64,000 bases of DNA, from positions 868,001-932,000 of the forward strand of contig NZ_JARXYP010000001.1 of the NCBI RefSeq assembly GCF_029893805.1. The letters are read 5' to 3'. Shown piece after piece: positions 53,112-62,550 of this stretch. A program made the translations under genes and the position numbers. Numbering within the stretch: the first letter of the stretch is position 1; every line of letters starts with the position of its first letter. A model generated the notes under the pieces. That model was given only the letters and a program-made list of their open reading frames with translations, did not search any database and was not told the DNA's origin. This DNA comes from Streptomyces sp. SAI-135 (lineage in GTDB: Bacteria > Actinomycetota > Actinomycetes > Streptomycetales > Streptomycetaceae).

Positions 53112-53172
53112 TAATGAGCTGGATGTCCCATCCGCGGCGAACACGCACCGCGTGGGTACCCGCGACCCCGAT

Positions 53173-53520
53173 CTACGGGTCCGTCATCGCTCGCGCGACA
53201 TCGTCGGGGAAGGGACAGCTGCCCCACGTCAGCTCCCACCAGTCGCGCTGTCCCCACAGACGCCGGCCGGGACGGCCGCCCCACTCGCTCGTGCGGTCAA
53301 CGGCGGGCCATGAATTAGTTGCCCAGCACTGGTTGGGATCGCGCAGTCCGATCCGCGTGAACAGGTCGGACGGAGGAATGCGTGCGGAGTCCGGCATCGG
53401 GGGCACGTCCTCCAGAGCCCGCTGCACTTCGTCAGTCAGAGGCTGCTGGTCATCCCGGCCACGGCATTCATCGAAGTCGGCATCGAAGGGCGGAATCGGG
53501 GGGCGGTCAGTGACCGTCAT
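53173..53520 (-). CDS. Hypothetical protein, second gene of a two-gene unit
   Basis: A 115-residue acidic protein starting MTVTDRPPIPPFDADFDECR and containing NQCWATNSWPAVDRTSEWGG and DWWELTWGSCPFPDDVARAM. It is rich in Trp, Asp and Pro, with no recognised family. Its ATG overlaps the stop of the upstream gene by four bases. Coupled small genes of unknown type beside IS elements sometimes are toxin-immunity pairs, but nothing here proves that. Confidence 0.55.
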   Translation of the reverse strand: MTVTDRPPIPPFDADFDECRGRDDQQPLTDEVQRALEDVPPMPDSARIPPSDLFTRIGLRDPNQCWATNSWPAVDRTSEWGGRPGRRLWGQRDWWELTWGSCPFPDDVARAMTDP

Positions 53521-53804
53521 CCGGGCGCCATGACGAGGTGCCTCAGCAGGAACGAGGTGGCTGTTCTTCTCGCCAGCCGCATGCCCGGCAGGCCTGCATA
53601 CCTGCCCCGGGGCACCAGGTAGTCGAGCACGTTCGACGGGGTGGGAGTGATCAGGACCAGATTGTCCGGCCTGGGGGAGACGGTGAGGTCGTAGTGGGTC
53701 ACGTTGGCGAGATCCCACGCTCCCGGCCAATGGTGTCGAAACCCAGACAGAGGCACGGATCGAAAGATCGCTGGGGGTGGGAGCGACGTACCCCACACCC
53801 TCAT
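53517..53804 (-). CDS. Hypothetical protein, first gene of a two-gene unit, possibly 5'-truncated
   Basis: A 95-residue basic protein with VTHYDLTVSPRPDNLVLITP, then NVLDYLVPRGRYAGLPGMRLA. The ATG at 53804 lacks a ribosome binding site, so the true N-terminus may be lost. Family unknown. Overlaps the next gene. Confidence 0.5.
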   Translation of the reverse strand: MRVWGTSLPPPAIFRSVPLSGFRHHWPGAWDLANVTHYDLTVSPRPDNLVLITPTPSNVLDYLVPRGRYAGLPGMRLARRTATSFLLRHLVMAPG

Positions 53805-54100
53805 CTACAGGTCGGGGACGGCCGGGTGTCTGACATGCGTGCTGGGTCGTTGCTAATCGGTAAAATCCCCATACCTACAAAAATGCCTCCGGGACGTCGC
53901 TGCCCACGCAGCAGGCCGAAGCCGACGAACGCGAGCGCCAGGAGCAGGAGTGCTGCGCCAGCAGGAAGGGGTACAGGGGGTCGGCGGCTGGCTCTCCCGC
54001 CCCCGCACCTGAGGCAGGCAAGCCGCCACCGGCCACGTGGGCAAGCCCCAGCCGACCTGGGCGCGCCCGCATTGTCGGTGGCGGCTGCAACGCTGATCAG

Positions 54101-54640
54101 ATGAACGGCGATGAGCAACTGCTGAAGGGCCGGGTCTACGGCGCGGACCACGACGACGCCAACCCCGGCCCGCTCCCGCACCGGACCATGCCGCGCTGGT
54201 CGGCAGACCGCTGGACGGCCTGCTGCTGGACATCCACGGATGGCGGACCGAGGAAGTCGACGACGGCGTCGCCCGGTCCACCGAACTGTCGCGGTGGCCC
54301 TGCGGCCGCGCCCTGTACGACCCGCGCCCATGCCCCCGCACACCCGGCCCGGGCGTGTGCTGCCGCCTGTACTACTCCGGCGATACCCCCTGCTTCTTCC
54401 GCAGGGTGCTGACCGACCTTGCCAAGGAGTACGGCATCCCGCTCCGCGAGGATCCCAAGGACAACAAAGTTCGCGGCACCATCAAACGGGACTGGCTCGT
54501 CAAACAGTACGTTCACCGCCGCCAACCCCGCAGGACCTCGCCCGCGAAACCGGCATGAGCACCGCGAACATGGCCCGCTGGGTCCACACCCACAGCATCC
54601 CCCTCCGGCCACGCGGCGGAGCCAGCCGCATTCCCGTCCT
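54101..54640 (+). pseudogene. Decayed gene with C-terminal HTH-like segment
   Basis: Plus-strand pieces in three frames: MNGDEQLLKGRVYGADHDDA, then TELSRWPCGRALYDPR and YYSGDTPCFFRRVLTDLAKEY, then DLARETGMSTANMARWVHTH with PLRPRGGA. The last part is a helix-turn-helix that I recall from streptomycete hypothetical proteins. Several frameshifts show decay. Confidence 0.5.
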
Positions 54641-54840
54641 CTGCGTCGTTGACGAAGCCGAAGGCGCTTCCCGCTATCCTCCGGCCCGCTCTCACCTGCT
54701 CCTTCGGCTGGCAACGACTCGAACGTTTCGCGGCGGCGCCGCCCTGTCCGACGGCTCGGCGAGGCCGCCCGAGCCGTTCCCGCCACCCAACCCGTCACGC
54801 GTTGCCGCAACAGTGCAGCAACTGCGGAACCTCAGTTCTT

Positions 54841-54857
54841 TACTTCCAGGTCAAGAA
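54841..54857. promoter_or_regulatory. TACTTCCAGGTCAAGAA box before tetR
   Basis: This 17-mer lies 20 bp before the TetR start at 54877 and recurs with one change (TACTTCAAGGTCAAGAA) at 55501-55517, before the SDR gene. It is the probable binding site of that TetR. Confidence 0.6.
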
Positions 54858-54876
54858 TGATGCTAGAGTTCTGATC

Positions 54877-55455
54877 GTGGGAAGACCCAAGCAGTTCGAT
54901 CCCGATGCCGCCGTTGACCACGCCATGGACGTGTTCTGGCGGAAGGGGTATGCCGGGACCACGCCGCAGGACCTCGTCGACGCGATCGGCATCGGCAAGG
55001 GCAGCCTCTACAACACCTTCGGCAGTAAACGCGCCTTGTTCGAGCAGGCACTTCGCCGCTATCGCGACGGTCAGGCCCTTGTTCTGATGGAGATGTTGGA
55101 GGAGTCCGGTCCGGTCAAGGCGCGTCTGCGCAAGACACTTGGGTTCCTTGCCGAGATGGACCTCGCCGACCCGGACCGTCGGGGCTGCATGGCCGTGAAC
55201 ACGGCGGCAGAGCTCGCCGGTACGGACCAGGTGGCAACCGAGCTCGTCCAGGGCATGTTCGCCCGGACCGAGGACGTTTTCCGCGCGCTGATCGAAGAGG
55301 GGCAACGCTCGGGAGAGATCGCACCGGAACGTGATCCCGCGGCCCTGGGAAGCCTGCTGCTGAACACACTCGTAGGCCTGCGGATCATGGCACGTGTTAC
55401 CGAAAGTCCTGATCGGCTTGTCCGAGTGATCGACGCGACGGTCGACTCTCTCTAA
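54877..55455 (+). CDS. TetR family regulator
   Basis: A 192-residue TetR protein starting at GTG 54877 (residues GRPKQFDPDAAVDHAMDVFW). The helix-turn-helix is LVDAIGIGKGSLYNTFGSKR near residues 31-50. It is followed by an SDR gene in the same direction with the same 17-bp box upstream, a repressor/enzyme pair. The family opening GRPKxFDxxxALxxAMxxFW is that of regulators responding to small electrophiles or quinones. Confidence 0.88.
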   Translation: MGRPKQFDPDAAVDHAMDVFWRKGYAGTTPQDLVDAIGIGKGSLYNTFGSKRALFEQALRRYRDGQALVLMEMLEESGPVKARLRKTLGFLAEMDLADPDRRGCMAVNTAAELAGTDQVATELVQGMFARTEDVFRALIEEGQRSGEIAPERDPAALGSLLLNTLVGLRIMARVTESPDRLVRVIDATVDSL

Positions 55456-55500
55456 CCCGAACCGCAGCACTCGCTCTGGAGTGACTGCTCTCTTATTTTG

Positions 55501-55517
55501 TACTTCAAGGTCAAGAA
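55501..55517. promoter_or_regulatory. TACTTCAAGGTCAAGAA box before the SDR gene
   Basis: It matches the box before the TetR gene in 16 of 17 positions and lies 10 bp before the likely SDR start. Binding here would block translation start or promoter clearance. Confidence 0.6.
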
Positions 55518-55527
55518 CTGGAGTGTC

Positions 55528-56310
55528 GTGCACCTCAATCTCACCGCCAAGACGGCCGTCGTCACCGGTGCCAGCCGGGGCATCGGGCTCGCCACCGTTC
55601 GTACTCTCACAGCCGAAGGCGTTCGCGTCGTCGGCGCCGCCCGCACCATTACGCCCGAGTTGAAGGAAACCGGCGCCTACGCGGTGTCGGCCGACCTGAG
55701 CACCGCCGAAGGCGTCACCACTCTCATCGACAGCGCCCTCACCGAGCTGGGCGGCATCGACCTGTTGGTGAACAACGTCGGAGCCGGGGACGACGTGAAC
55801 CCCGTCGGCTTCCTCGACACCGACGACACCCAGTGGACCCGCATCCTCGACCTCAACCTGCTCAGTGCCGTCCGTGCCGCCCGCGCGGCTCTCCCGAGCC
55901 TGATCGAGCGCCGTGGGTCGATCGTCAACGTCTCGTCCATCAACTCACGGCTGCCCGCCGCCGGCCCGGTCGCCTACAGCGCGGCCAAGGCCGCCCTAGC
56001 TGCACTCGGCAAGTCCCTGGCTGAGGAGTTCGGACCTCAGGGCGTGCGCGTGAACACCGTCTCTCCCGGAGTGGTCCGCACTTCCCTATGGGAGGACCCT
56101 GAGGGATTCGGTAGCAAGGTGGCGGCCGAAGCCGGGGCGGAGCATGCCGCGTACCTTCAGCAGCTCCCGGAGGCTCTCAACATCACTACCGGTCGCATTA
56201 CCGAACCCGAGGAAGTGGCGGCCTTGATCGCGTTCCTTCTCTCCGACGTCGCGGGCAACATCACTGGGGCCGACTACATCGTCGACGGTGGCACCCTCAA
56301 GACGCTCTGA
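55528..56310 (+). CDS. Short-chain dehydrogenase/reductase (SDR)
   Basis: A 260-residue SDR with TGASRGIG, NNVGAGDD, the serine in NVSSINSR and YSAAK. GTG at 55528 with GGAG five bases upstream is preferred over an ATG at 55498, which would place the regulator box inside the gene. Ends ADYIVDGGTLKTL. Target of the TetR at 54877 by shared box. Confidence 0.9.
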   Translation: MHLNLTAKTAVVTGASRGIGLATVRTLTAEGVRVVGAARTITPELKETGAYAVSADLSTAEGVTTLIDSALTELGGIDLLVNNVGAGDDVNPVGFLDTDDTQWTRILDLNLLSAVRAARAALPSLIERRGSIVNVSSINSRLPAAGPVAYSAAKAALAALGKSLAEEFGPQGVRVNTVSPGVVRTSLWEDPEGFGSKVAAEAGAEHAAYLQQLPEALNITTGRITEPEEVAALIAFLLSDVAGNITGADYIVDGGTLKTL

Positions 56311-56521
56311 ATCATGAAGTCCCCCGGGGCGGGGCTGATTCGTATGGCTGCGGGATGAGAGGCTCCTGTCCCGCAGCCATAAGCACTTCGGTCCGGTTGT
56401 ACGGTGCGACCATCAGGACAAGCGGCGCCCGAGGAAACAGCATGGGCAGGCCGATCTTGAACGATGCGCTGCCAGCCCGCCTTACTGATCGTTTCAGAAT
56501 GAGACGTGGAGGCCGGGCAGT

Positions 56522-57450
56522 TGTCAGTCTTCGAGGCGTTGAAGGATCCGTGTGAAGTCGCCGTTCTGGATCATCCCGGCGAGGACCTGGGTCACGTTGG
56601 TGATGTCGGCATCGCGGGCGATGAGCCCGTCCGAGCACCAGAAGTAGCGGCCTGCGAGGGGTTCCCCACTGGCAGCCCATCGCCTCGTGAGGATCTCGAC
56701 CTGGGCGAGGGTGATGACGGTCGCGCTCCACCGGGTGCCGGCCTTCAGGTCCACGAAGGCGTCGACATTGTCCACGGGTTCCAAGTCCTCGCATGCGGCA
56801 AGAACGCGGCCTCGAACTGATCCGTGTAGACCTGGTACCAGGGTCTGTCCCACCTGCCCGGGGCTGTGCTGTGGCGCATCGGGCGAGTGTGCCGGGCTGA
56901 TTCGGCCTCCTCAACCGCTTTGTTTGGCACGCCTCCTGGCGTGAACAGCTTCCAGTCGACCTCGGGGTGTTCGGCGGGCACCGCGGCGGACCTCGATTGA
57001 CTGCGGGGAGCGGCCCCATCCGAGCAGGACCATGTGGTCGAAGTCGGCTCGGCGGACCCGAAGACGGGTGGGCAGCCTGCTCGGGTCCGAGCGGGGGGGG
57101 GGGCGGTGGCGACCATGTCCGCCAGGTCCTCGAAGTCGGCAGACCTCCGTGACCTGACCTTGGTGCAGCGTCCCGTCCGAGTTCCCGCTCGGGTCGACCA
57201 GCAGGCCGCGGTCGACGAACCACCGCACCACGAAGGCCGTGACTGCGCGGATCTACCCGTCACCGTCGTCCTTGCACGTTGACCGCCTTCCAGAGCCTCG
57301 GTGAGGAGGCGGGCTGTGCCGGGCCTGATCCGGGGGCGCGAAGCGCGGCGCCGGGGCCGCCGCATGGACGAGGTGACCCCTGGTTCCGCCGTTTCCACCC
57401 GACGGGGTACTGCGTCGGCCAGCAGGTGGCGCACGATTGGTGGAACGATC
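56522..57450 (-). pseudogene. Decayed gene of unknown function
   Basis: Minus-strand protein-like pieces in several frames: VRWFVDRGLLVDPSGNSDGT near 57220, ADFDHMVLLGWG near 57040, PAEHPEVDWKLFTPGGVP near 56960, WYQVYTDQFEAAF near 56835, and a clean end VITLAQVEILTRRWAASGEP to LQRLED at 56524. An 11-base G run near 57092-57102 is one likely frameshift point. No family recognised. Confidence 0.5.
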
Positions 57451-57571
57451 GGGCGGCCGCGGACCGGAAGTTCGCGGCTGGGTGGGCGAGTACGGTGTGC
57501 CCTGCAAGACCCCGGGTCGTTCTCGCGGACGAGGAGAGCGGCCGCACGCGCGGTCGGCCGCCAGCTCAGGT

Positions 57572-58942
57572 TCAGGCGGGGAGCGGCAGGCCGGCGGCGT
57601 GGAACAGCCGGTCACGGGAGGCCGCGGCCTTCTCGAAGACGGCGTCGCCACCCCTCAGCACACCGTTCTCCTTGAGGACGTCACCCGCCACCACGACCAG
57701 GTCGACGTTGCCGGCGTGGCCGCCCGCGACGATCGTGGCCGCGACGTCCGTGGCGGGCAGCATGTTGGCATGGTCGAGACGGATCATGATGAGGTCGGCC
57801 TCCTTGCCCGGGGTCAGGCTGCCGGTGCGGTCGTCGATGCCCGCAGCCCGCGCGCCCTCGATGGTCGCGAAGGAGAGCAGGTCGGCGGCGTCGAAGGTCG
57901 GCAGGCCGGGGCTGCGGTCCATAGGGCCGGCGGCACCGGCGAGGATCAACTGCTGGTAGGCGAGCGTCGCCCGCATGACGCCGAACATGTCACCGCTGAC
58001 GATCGTCTCGGTGTCCACACTGAGACTCGGACGGACGCCGGCGGCCAGCAGCCGGTTGGTGGCCGGCTGGCCCAGGCCCGGCATGAAGACCTCCAGGGCG
58101 CCGGCCACGGACGCAGTGGCGCCGTACCCGGCGAGCATCCTCAGCTCCTCGTCGGTCGAGGTGCAGCAGTGGATGAACGTCATGTCGGAGGCCAGCAGGC
58201 CCGTCTCGGCGAGCTGCCGGATGGCCTGCTGCTTCGCCCCCCACTCACCCAGTCCCACGTGCATGCTGATGCGCAGGCCCAGCTCGCGGGCGAGCCGGAT
58301 GTCCCGCTCGGAAACCTCTGGTGTGGACAGCTCCGGTCCACGGAGCATCGCGTTCAGCGTGACCCGGGCCGAGTCGTCGGACAGCACCTCGTCGCGGATA
58401 CGCCGGATGTCGTCGGGGTGCGAACGGTCACTGCCGAACTGCCACTGCTCGGCCTCCGTCGACGGCCAGCCGTGGTCGAAGACGGCACGGATGCCCGACT
58501 CCCAGTGCGCCGCGATCGCCGCGTCCGAGTGCTCGGGGCTGTTGCTGATGTGGGACTCGTCCCGCACGGTCGTCACCCCGGAGTCGAGGGACATCAGGTC
58601 CGCCGCCAGGTTACCGATGTGCACGTCGCGGGGATCGAAATACTGGCCGAGGCCGATCTGCACCTGGCTGCGGTACTCCTGGTAGGTCCAGGCGGGGCCG
58701 AGGTTGCGCAGCGCCCCCTGCCAGTTGTGGCGGTGGGTGTCGATGAAACCGGGCAGCACGGCATTGCCCGTGCCGTCGATGACCCGGGCCCGGTCGTCGG
58801 ACAGGTCCCGGCCGATCTCGATGATCCTGCCGTCGGCGACGAGGACGTCACCCACGAAGGCGCCGAGCTTGTCGTCCTGCGTCATCAGGTACGCACCCTT
58901 GATCAGGATGCGTTCCTTGTTCTGCGGCTGGTTGTGGGGCAT
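57572..58942 (-). CDS. Amidohydrolase family metal-dependent hydrolase/deaminase
   Basis: A 456-residue amidohydrolase of the cytosine-deaminase/TrzN-like group. The metal motif is DTHRHNWQGAL (HxH) near residue 70. Further ligands are in ISMHVGLGEWG, FIHCCTSTDEE and SVDTETIVSGD. The C-terminal strand region with LTPGKEADLIMIRLDHAN is standard. The ATG at 58942 has CAGGAACC in front; a longer frame to 59377 is not supported. It would hydrolyse an amine or amide bond in a ring compound; the substrate is unknown. Confidence 0.9.
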   Translation of the reverse strand: MPHNQPQNKERILIKGAYLMTQDDKLGAFVGDVLVADGRIIEIGRDLSDDRARVIDGTGNAVLPGFIDTHRHNWQGALRNLGPAWTYQEYRSQVQIGLGQYFDPRDVHIGNLAADLMSLDSGVTTVRDESHISNSPEHSDAAIAAHWESGIRAVFDHGWPSTEAEQWQFGSDRSHPDDIRRIRDEVLSDDSARVTLNAMLRGPELSTPEVSERDIRLARELGLRISMHVGLGEWGAKQQAIRQLAETGLLASDMTFIHCCTSTDEELRMLAGYGATASVAGALEVFMPGLGQPATNRLLAAGVRPSLSVDTETIVSGDMFGVMRATLAYQQLILAGAAGPMDRSPGLPTFDAADLLSFATIEGARAAGIDDRTGSLTPGKEADLIMIRLDHANMLPATDVAATIVAGGHAGNVDLVVVAGDVLKENGVLRGGDAVFEKAAASRDRLFHAAGLPLPA

Positions 58943-59334
58943 CTGTGGTTCCTGGTTCGTGAGTAGGCGGTTGCAGGTGGCTCGTGGATGAGTCGCTGGA
59001 CTGTTGAGGATTGGGTTCGTGGTGGCCGCGTGGGCGCCGGGCAGACTTCTGTTGGTTCCCGGAGCGTCGAGGCCTTCGGAAAGAACGATGGTGCCCGGCG
59101 CTTTCGGGTTGCCACGGAACCCAGCCCGCCCCCCCCACACGCAGATCGATGCGGTGTGAGCCCGCCGCAGAGCCACCTCCGAGCCACTGAGCTCTGCCCA
59201 AGACGGAGGCCCCTGCGGTGCGCTGGTGCCGCGAACGGCTAGTGAGATGGCGGACCGAAGGGCCCTGGAATCAGGTCGCCGCGTGGCCCGCACAGGCTCA
59301 CCACCCGCGCGAACAGCAAGCGATGGGAGAACTG

Positions 59335-59575
59335 TATGACCCTGTGCTGCGGGATCGACTGGGCCGAGGACCATCACGACGTGGCGCCGGGCGACGACGC
59401 CGGACAGCTGCCGGCAAGCGGCGCATCACCGATGACGCATCCGCCTACCAGCTGCTGCTGAACCTGCTCGCCGAGCACGGCGATACCGCGGACGAGCCGA
59501 TACCGGTGGCTGTCGAGACCGGACGCGCCTGTTCGTCGCCGCCCCGGGCAGTGGAACACGGCCGATCTACGTCAG
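59335..59575 (+). mobile_element. IS110-family transposase N-terminal fragment
   Basis: The plus strand begins MTLCCGIDWAEDHHDVAPGDD, the start of IS110 DEDD transposases, shifts frame, then continues GKRRITDDASAYQLLLNLLA and PIPVAVETGR. It stops at about 59575, where the transporter gene ends from the other side. Only the N-terminal quarter is present. Confidence 0.7.
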
Positions 59576-60603
59576 CCTCGCAGGCGGGGGCGCCGGGAGG
59601 CGATCCAGACGGCGGCGAAGGTGAGCAGCGCACCGAGAACGGTCAGAACGGAAGGCGACCGACCACCGGAGGGGACCAGGAAGTCCAGCGCGATCGAACC
59701 GGCCAGCTGCCCCGCGATCGAGGCCATGCTCAGCAGCAGGACACCGATGCGGCGCACGAGAAACGCCGAGGCGCCGATGAACACCACCCCGCACAGACCA
59801 CCGAGGTAGACCCACCAACTGGTGGGCAGCGCATGCCCCGACACTCCCCGGACCAAGGTCTTCGCACCCCAGGCGACGACGAGGAAGGCCGCTCCCACGA
59901 AGAAGTTGAGCCAGGTCGCCGCGAGTGGCGAGCCCGACGCGGCGGTCGATGCCCCGTTCAGGGACTGCTGCACGCCCAGCAGGAACCCGGCGGCTATTGC
60001 GGCGAGGGCCGGCAGGATGATCTCGGCGGGTGCCGGGGCGTCGGTGAACTGGGGAAGGGCGGACACGACGGCGGCGACCAGGATGACGGCCGCTCCCGTG
60101 ATCCGCGTCGCGCCGGGGCGTTGCCGCAGGCCACCGCCGATGCCCCGGGCGTCCACGATGAGACCGCCGAAGGTCTGGCCGGCGATGGCCGACACGGTGA
60201 ACACGGCGATACCGGTGACCAGCGCGGCGGTGGACTGCGCCAGGGCAAACGTGCCGCCGAGTACACCGGCCAGCAGGTAGCGGCGGGGGAGGCGGCCGTC
60301 GCGGGCGGCTCCGGCCAGGCGGCCCAGCGCGCCGCGCAGTCCTGGTGAGAAGAGTGCGAGGAGGGACAACAGGACGAGTCCGCCGGAGAAGCTGATGGCC
60401 GCCGCGGCGATGCCGTCATCGAGACGATGACTCAGCTCGCCGTTCAGACGGGCCTGTACCGGTACCACCATGCCGGCGGCGATGGCCGCCGCGACGGCCA
60501 GGGAGCCGCCGCGCGGCGCTGACGGACGCGCGGGGCCCGAGGACGGCACACCGGACCCGGTACGGGGGCGACCCGGTCCAGCCGGTGCCGTGGGAGTGCT
60601 CAT
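59572..60603 (-). CDS. DMT family transporter, YdcZ (DUF606) type
   Basis: A 343-residue membrane protein with about 10 hydrophobic segments in two similar halves, as in the duplicated DMT_YdcZ family. Each half opens with a VPVQARLNGELS- or GVQQSLNGAST-type stretch. The first 35 residues are Pro/Gly-rich and cytoplasmic. It lies 33 bp after the epimerase gene and is probably co-transcribed with it. The substrate is unknown. Confidence 0.88.
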   Translation of the reverse strand: MSTPTAPAGPGRPRTGSGVPSSGPARPSAPRGGSLAVAAAIAAGMVVPVQARLNGELSHRLDDGIAAAAISFSGGLVLLSLLALFSPGLRGALGRLAGAARDGRLPRRYLLAGVLGGTFALAQSTAALVTGIAVFTVSAIAGQTFGGLIVDARGIGGGLRQRPGATRITGAAVILVAAVVSALPQFTDAPAPAEIILPALAAIAAGFLLGVQQSLNGASTAASGSPLAATWLNFFVGAAFLVVAWGAKTLVRGVSGHALPTSWWVYLGGLCGVVFIGASAFLVRRIGVLLLSMASIAGQLAGSIALDFLVPSGGRSPSVLTVLGALLTFAAVWIASRRPRLRG

Positions 60604-60636
60604 GTCGGTTCCTTCGGGAAGGGACGCGGGGCTCGG

Positions 60637-61515
60637 TCAGAAGTCCGTGCGCGCGATGTCGTCGAGGATCGACGGAGCCTGGGGCGACCAGCCGAGCACC
60701 CGTCGGGCGTTGTCGCCCGAGGCCCGCTGGTCGAGCAGCAGCGCCTCGCCGAGCAGACCCAGCCGGTCCAGCGTCTGCACGACCGGCTCGGACTTGACCC
60801 GTCCGGCCAGACCGACGGCACGGCTCACCGCTTCGCTGATCTCCCGCACGGTCGGGTTCACACCGCTGGCGCCGAGGAAGTACGAACCGGCCGGCGCCTT
60901 CTCCAGCGCGAGCACGTACAGCTCGGCCAGGTCGTCCACGTGCACCGTGCTCCAGTGCTGGTCACCAGGCCCGACCATGGTGAGCGCCGGGGTGTCGCCG
61001 CCGGTCCGCGGGCCGGCGGCGACGAGGTTCAGCAGGCCGTGGCCGTGGCCGTACACCACCGCCGGTGCGATCACCGAAGTCCGGACGTCCTGGACACCGA
61101 GGACGAGTTCGGCGAGCGGCACACGCCAGGCGGTGAGCCGCGGGGCGTTCATGGCGGTCGACTCGCTGATTGCCGAACCGCTCCCGTGCACCCAGACGCC
61201 GGTGGTGTGCACGAACGGCCGGTCCGTGTTCCGCAGCGCGCGCAGGAAGCTCGTGACAGCTATCTCGTCGACGGTCGCACTGGTCTCGTCACCCGGCGAG
61301 GCCACGTGGATCACGCCGTCCCGCGAGGCCGCGAGTTCTTCGAGGGCGGTGCCGTCGGACAGGTCGGCGATCGCCGGCTCCGCGCCCTTGGCCCGCACCA
61401 GCTCGGCCTTCTCGGCGGAGCGGACCACGGCGGTCACCTGGTGTCCGCCGGAGATGAGCCGGCCGAGCACCGCAGCTCCGATGTAGCCGGTGCCGCCGGT
61501 AAGCAGTACACGCAT
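60637..61515 (-). CDS. NAD-dependent epimerase/dehydratase family protein
   Basis: A 292-residue extended SDR starting MRVLLTGGTGYIGAAVLGRL, with TVHVDDLAELYVLAL in the second half. The usual YxxxK is not conserved (the region reads SAISESTAMNAPRLTAW), so it may be an atypical reductase. The ATG at 61515 has AAAGAGGA in front. It is divergent from a LysR gene, 135 bp apart, and is probably its target together with the transporter downstream. Confidence 0.85.
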   Translation of the reverse strand: MRVLLTGGTGYIGAAVLGRLISGGHQVTAVVRSAEKAELVRAKGAEPAIADLSDGTALEELAASRDGVIHVASPGDETSATVDEIAVTSFLRALRNTDRPFVHTTGVWVHGSGSAISESTAMNAPRLTAWRVPLAELVLGVQDVRTSVIAPAVVYGHGHGLLNLVAAGPRTGGDTPALTMVGPGDQHWSTVHVDDLAELYVLALEKAPAGSYFLGASGVNPTVREISEAVSRAVGLAGRVKSEPVVQTLDRLGLLGEALLLDQRASGDNARRVLGWSPQAPSILDDIARTDF

Positions 61516-61650
61516 GGTCATCCTCTTTCGCTGACGTTTTCGTGACGGTCGGGTCGGTGGCCCGCACACCACAGTCGCTCCGTCTGGCTATCGTGTCCAA
61601 CGAACACTTTCGAAGGTGTAATCGGAAACATCGATGAATGAGGGCTAGGC

Positions 61651-62550
61651 GTGGACCAGAGACGGCTGGAGTACTTCCTCACGGTCGCCGAGGAGCTGAA
61701 CTTCACGCGGGCAGCCCAGCGGCTGCACGTCACGCAGTCCACGCTGTCGGCCGGCATCAAGGCCCTGGAGCACGAGCTGAGAGCGGAACTGCTCATCCGT
61801 TCCACGCGGTCGGTCAGGCTGACGGAGGCCGGTTCGGCGTTCCTACCCGAGGCGCGCAACGCGACCGAGGCGCTCGACCGGGCCAGGGCCGCCGTGGAAC
61901 CGCTCTCCGCGGGCCTGCGCGGCAGCCTCACCGTGGGCGTTCTCAGCGGGCTGACCGTGATCGACGTGCCCGCCCTGGCGGGAGAGTTCCACCGGCGCCA
62001 TCCCGAGGTCCGGCTGCGTACCGAGACCTCCCAGCGGGGCACCTCCGGACTGATCGAACGGATCAAGGAGAGTCACGTCGACGTTGCCTTCGTGGGGGCC
62101 GACATCAAGGACGACCACCTCAGGACGAGGACCATCAAGCGGTTCGACGTCCACTTGCTCGTTCCGGCCGGCCACCGGCTGTCCGGCCGGAAAAGCGTGC
62201 GACTGAGGGACGTCACGGGGGAACCGTTCGTCGACATGCCCCCGGGCTTCGGGCAACGGCAGATTGTGGACGACGCGTTCACGAGGGCGGAGCTGTCCCG
62301 GAGCGTACTGATCGAGGTCTCGGACATCACGACGATCGCCGACTACGTGGCGCACGGCCTGGGTGTGGCGTTGCTGCCCCCGGACTTCGCGGAGACGGCC
62401 GGGGACGCGGTGCGTACCGTCCCTCTCGCGGACGCCCGGCTCTCCTGGACGCTCGGCGTGGTCGTGTCGGCGACCCGACCGCCGACACGCGCGCTGCACG
62501 CCTTCCTCGACCTCATCCCGCACCACATCCACCGCGACCGCGTCTTCTGA
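61651..62550 (+). CDS. LysR family transcriptional regulator
   Basis: A 299-residue LysR protein starting at GTG 61651. The DNA-binding domain carries NFTRAAQRLHVTQSTLSAGI near residues 17-36 and the effector domain runs from about residue 90. It is divergent from the epimerase/transporter operon and likely activates it. AACGAACACTTTCGAAGGTGTAATCG in pieces near 61598-61623 contains an ACACTTTCGAAGGTGT dyad that is a candidate site. Confidence 0.92.
   Translation: MDQRRLEYFLTVAEELNFTRAAQRLHVTQSTLSAGIKALEHELRAELLIRSTRSVRLTEAGSAFLPEARNATEALDRARAAVEPLSAGLRGSLTVGVLSGLTVIDVPALAGEFHRRHPEVRLRTETSQRGTSGLIERIKESHVDVAFVGADIKDDHLRTRTIKRFDVHLLVPAGHRLSGRKSVRLRDVTGEPFVDMPPGFGQRQIVDDAFTRAELSRSVLIEVSDITTIADYVAHGLGVALLPPDFAETAGDAVRTVPLADARLSWTLGVVVSATRPPTRALHAFLDLIPHHIHRDRVF

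Noticed and set aside
57437..58966. A 509-codon plus-strand frame opposite the amidohydrolase
   Set aside because: Shadow frame; the amidohydrolase metal motifs on the minus strand are decisive.
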